Shown in pieces: positions 30,880-34,431 of a stretch of DNA of 34,431 bases (position 1 is the first letter of the stretch; each line of letters begins with the position of its first letter). The notes beneath the pieces were generated by a model. The model saw only the letters and a list, made by a program, of their open reading frames with translations, was not told where the DNA came from and made no database searches. The position numbers and the translations under genes are program-made. The DNA is from Acanthamoeba sp. SK_2022b (lineage: Eukaryota; Discosea; Longamoebia; Acanthamoebidae), in contig JANDJZ010000445.1 in NCBI GenBank assembly GCA_027943245.1, positions 1 to 34,431 of the forward strand, in the 5' to 3' direction.

Positions 30880-33474
30880 ATGATGCTCTCGCCCCAAGCA
30901 AAGAAGCGCAGGCTGGAAGCGCGTGCAGAGTCCGGGCGCGACGTTGGAAGCGCACAAAATGCACAAGATAGAAGAATGATGTGCTGGTATGGATTCAGTT
31001 GCCACAACAAGGCCGACCCAATGCACGATCGTCGATTTAAGCACCCCGCATCGCTGGCTGACGACCAAATGTGGCTGGCAGACTGTGCCAATGAGGAAGC
31101 AAGGCAAAAGGCCGCCTACGAGGCCGAAGAACAAGCCCACCCCCTGCCCGAGGGGTGGCACAAAATCAATCACGAGCCGTCAGGTCTCTGCTGCTACTTG
31201 CACGAGCCATCGGGCGCCATCAGCTGGACCCGCCCCTATGTCGTTTCTATACCCACAACCGACGACTCGCCTGCAGAGCAAGCGTACCACAAATCGATTG
31301 CCACTCACGAGATCCCCCTCTACCCGTTTGCGATGATCCTGCAGCTCACGGAGCTCGTTGCACGGGTCGAGGCGAACCAACGGTACCATTCCCTGCCCGT
31401 TACTCACGTCTTGCTGCATGCACAAGAACTCATCGACTCGTTGCGGACCAGCACGCGCATCTACATAGACGAACGGAACGAGATGCTGAAGTCACTCGAG
31501 GAAAGGCGAGCGAAGGCCAAAGACCAAATGGAAGAGTGTGAGGGGGGCGTCATGAGCGGGATGCAGCGGCAGCTCTCGGGCAGTGATCTGCAACAGCACC
31601 AGCCGCTACCATCTCGAAAGGAGAAGCACAGCAGCCTCGAGCCCGGGATCTCTCCTTCTCCTCTTCACCTTCCTTCTGATCTTGATCTCTCAAGTCATCA
31701 AGTTCCCGAGTCCACTGAAGGTGCTGCTGCTAGCAGTCGAGGATCGATTCCGTCCGCCATCATTCGGCACTCACCGCTATTTGTGCAACTACCGTGCATG
31801 CAGTTGCCCAAGTGGTCACGCCAATGGAAAAGGCCATACTAGCTGTCCTGAGCCGAGCGGTCAAGAACAAGAAGATCGAGTCGGCTGGTGATAGCACAGG
31901 CATGCCCATCTTGCTAGCTTGGCAAATCTACCCGCCTAGTTGCCCTTTGGTTGGTGTTCTGCCTCTCACTCGCCTCGTGTAGCCAGGCATCCCCGTCGGG
32001 AGAAGAGGGACCAGAGCTTCAAAGCGCGCGCCAAAGCCGCTTCGTTCAGCGTGGGGTCCATGGCCCTGAAGACTCCCATCACCCAGCTCCAAGAATACTG
32101 CTTCACTGTGCTCAAGACCGCACCGCACTACGTCACCACCACTCAAGGTACATCTTGCTTCCCACGTCGCCGGGTACGTCTCGGTGGAGGTCTTTTGGTT
32201 CAAGCTAGTGAGGTGGGGGGTGGCCTAATTTTGCTTCAGGGCGACGTCTGCACACTTTGATGATTTCTGCTTATCTTCGTTCCTGTGCCAGCCAGTTATC
32301 AATTTTTTTCGGATTTTTTTGACAAAAATTGTATCTTTTGTTATGCACATGCGTGTTGCCCGGCGGCAGAGGATCCGACGCGCCCCTTCGTCACTACTGT
32401 CGAAATCGCCGGCCGAGAATACGGGCAAGGTGCCTACATCAACAAGAAGCAATCCAAGGTGCCTGGGTTACTGGCCGGCGAATTAATTATCCCGCATTTT
32501 CTTACCACGCGCCATTGCGTCTTCCGGAAGCACCTGGCTGCGGAGGCGACCCTTCGCCTGCTGTGTCCAGAGTACGCGGCCGCTGCGCCCCACCCTGTCA
32601 CCCAACCAAAGGAGGAGAGCACAGACGCGGTACGCCCCCTCATCTCGCAGTACGCAGGTCTGATCAGGTTTCTTTCTTATTCGGGCTCACCCTGGTACCC
32701 GTCGATAGGATCCCTACCACCTGTCCGTGGATGACGCAGAGGTCCTGTCCCTTGCCAACATGAAGTCACCTACGCAAGTGCTGCAGGAATACTGCAACAG
32801 GTAGCGAGAAAAGCCCTCGCCTAGGAGGACCTGGTTCAGGCTGACATCAACGAACGACCTCGCCCCTGCAGGGTGCACGGCATAATTGCCTTCTCGTCTG
32901 AGGAAGTGACGCCCCCGCTCTCTGCGGCCAAGCGGGAACGAGGCGCGCCAGTCGAGCACGTGTTTCGAGTGGAGGTGCAGCTTGACGACCTAAACGCAAC
33001 GGTATGCGTGCCTTGGCGGGCTCCTCTGCTTTTGAGAGACTGTGAACACTTAAGCTCCGGCCCCGATCGTATCGGCCGTCGAGCAGGGAGTCGCAAGGAG
33101 CAAACGCGAGGCAAAGCAAAGGGCGGCACAGCTGATGCTGAAGAAGCTCCGACCTGAGGCGCGCAGCTGGGGCGAGTTGCTCGACTTGGAAGAGGCCGAT
33201 GCCTCAGCGGTACAGCCTGCCTTGCGCGCCTGACTATCTCGTCGCAACCTTTCTTCTTCTTCTTCGAGAGTTGTTGCATACGGCCTCCTCGCGACTCACA
33301 CGCTTCTTCTTTGAACACGTTTACCTGCCGCAGGGAACGGGCGCCGCGTTGACGTCTAGCCGGCGTCGTGGTGGAAGCAACGATAGCTCAGACCACGCCA
33401 GCGAACTGCCCAACCTTAGGTTGCTCGAGCAGCTCAAGGAGGAGATGCGGAAGCGGCTGGGTGTGCCCCACTGA
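30880..33474 (+). CDS. DGCR8/Pasha-like Microprocessor subunit with a PBZ zinc finger
   Basis: Nine exons (30880-31720, 31804-31887, 31983-32147, 32370-32458, 32531-32629, 32709-32800, 32872-33001, 33087-33209, 33334-33474) give 587 residues. In order: a PBZ finger, CWYGFSC...HDRRFKH (Cys35, Cys41, His49, His55), exactly fitting C-x-(F/Y)-G-x2-C-x7-H-x3-F-x-H; a WW segment, LPEGWHKINHEPSGLCCYLH with SWTRP (Trp93, Trp116), nearly the DGCR8 WW; a Ser-rich linker (about 215-280); dsRBD1 (about 338-407: TPITQLQEYCFTVLK, GQGAYINKKQSKHLAAEAT); the inter-domain block YHLSVDDAEVLSLANMKSP; dsRBD2 (about 443-520); RSWGELLDL; and a tail, LPNLRLLEQLKEEMRKRLG, like the Drosha-binding C-terminal tail. DGCR8 binds the pri-miRNA stem and positions Drosha in the nucleus. 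The heme-ligand Cys of animal DGCR8 appears to be Leu147. The whole order of blocks matches, so I am confident of the family. Confidence 0.9.
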
Positions 33475-33647
33475 TCCGGTGGTGTTACCTGGGAGCGTAA
33501 AGCTTCGCCAATGACAAAAAACAAGACAATAATAAATACATAAACGTTTCTTTCGGGGCGAGGGAAAGCACGACACTGGACCAGGGTGCGCGAACGCCTT
33601 CCGAGGAACGTAGACTGCCATTGCGCAGCACCCACGCAAACCACGCC

Positions 33648-34431
33648 ATGCACGCCAATACACAGGAGCGCGAGTGCATTTTGTTCAACAAATCCATCAA
33701 ATGTACGCGTCCCTTCGACTTTGAATTTCGGTTTGATTGCACACTCCGGCACTGGCCAGCCAAGAGCCCTAAAAACATTCAACCACTACATCTAGCTTCT
33801 TGTGTTTCTGTCCGCTAACTCCAGCAAATAAACGATAATTAATTAATAATATTTTTTTTTTTCGTTCTTGCTTTCTCTTGTTAGGGACGAGTCAGGCCGT
33901 CGCCAACTTGTACACCGAGCTCGTAGGCCCACCCTACTCGCTGGAGGGTCGCGAGGGTATGCGCAAGGGCCAGTTTCAGCAGCTCATGCACCAGATCAAA
34001 GTTCCCATGCCTCGCACTGGTACCAGTGCTCGCCCACCTCCCTGATGGAGAAGGAGGTTACTCACCTCCCCCCCCCGGGGCCTCCCGCCTCTTATTCAGG
34101 CCCGTTCAGTTCGGCGATGAATGACCGGCTGTTCAACATGTTCGATAAGCGCAAGAGCGCAAGGGTAAGCCTGGAGGACCTTCTGCACGCGCTACACGTC
34201 CTCAGCGGCGATTCCAAGAAGGACAAGCTCGCCTGTACGCCATCGCCCCAGCACGTGTGGTGACCCCCCCCCCCAATGTCCCATAGTCGCTCCTGGGCTC
34301 TGACAGCAACCGTCTCGGAATGTGCATTCCCGCAGTGGCGTTCAAGGCGTTTGACATCAGCAACAGGGGCCTTGTCACTCTGAACGAAATGGCCAATGCC
34401 ATCAAGGACATCACCAGTGCGCGGAGAGCCA
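33648..34431 (+). CDS. EF-hand protein, 5' part, running off the right edge
   Basis: Exons 33648-33702, 33885-34019, 34100-34234 and 34336-34431 join in phase and remain open at the window end (about 140 residues visible). LFNMFDKRKSARVSLEDLLH and FKAFDISNRGLVTLNEMA are two consecutive EF-hand units of the calcineurin B / neuronal calcium sensor type. The first loop (DKRKSARVSLED) lacks acidic residues at positions 3 and 5 and probably does not bind calcium; the second (DISNRGLVTLNE) has a better pattern. The preceding segment, LVGPPYSLEGREGMRKGQFQ, sits where a paired first hand would be in the family. The subtype cannot be decided from this part. The ATG at 33648 is the first that joins the second exon in phase. 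Confidence 0.72.

Overview
The window reads as nuclear DNA of a free-living amoeba of the Acanthamoeba type (Amoebozoa). Exons are GC-rich, genes are packed tightly on both strands, and nearly every gene is cut by many introns of about 50-150 nt, often with a GTACG-type donor and T- or C-rich tracts before AG. All gene models below were assembled by hand by joining exons whose reading phases match across GT-AG (once GC-AG) introns, so single exon edges may be off. The assignment to Acanthamoeba is inference; no marker gene was compared.

L to R: the left edge holds the 3' part of a C2-domain gene (minus). Then a cyclophilin (plus, 1862-3016) converges on a TMEM70/186/223-like mitochondrial protein (minus, 3126-4202), which is divergent from UTP21/WDR36 (plus, 4443-8169). 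Closely spaced downstream are an unassigned protein with polymerase-palm-like motifs (8331-10074) and an ALKBH1-type dioxygenase (10122-11886). On the minus strand follow a B12D/NDUFA4-like protein (12186-12500) and the tRNA 2'-phosphotransferase KptA/TPT1 (12827-14017), divergent from an IQ-DH-PH RhoGEF (14178-17244). A UPF0301/AlgH-family gene (minus, 17959-19810) closes the left half.

The middle (19.9-24.1 kb) is different. It holds tRNA-Ile(AAU) and tRNA-Gln(CUG), a plant-type HNH nuclease gene, a second identical tRNA-Ile, decayed Ile and Gln tRNA copies, an inverted repeat, and two blocks almost free of CpG. It looks like a repeat-rich, formerly methylated segment built around duplicated tRNA genes.

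The right half carries a cyclin (minus, 24354-25625), a small unknown protein (26674-26916), a SAM + P-loop NTPase + PD-(D/E)XK nuclease protein resembling Crinkler-type effectors (minus, 27570-30398), and an EF-hand gene that runs off the right edge. Between these last two lies the most striking gene (plus, 30880-33474): a DGCR8/Pasha-like Microprocessor subunit with an N-terminal PBZ zinc finger, a DGCR8-type WW segment, two dsRNA-binding domains and a Drosha-binding-type C-terminal tail. Many neighbours act in RNA maturation (UTP21 in rRNA, KptA and ALKBH1 in tRNA, the DGCR8-like protein in miRNA), though they are not an operon and their proximity may be chance.
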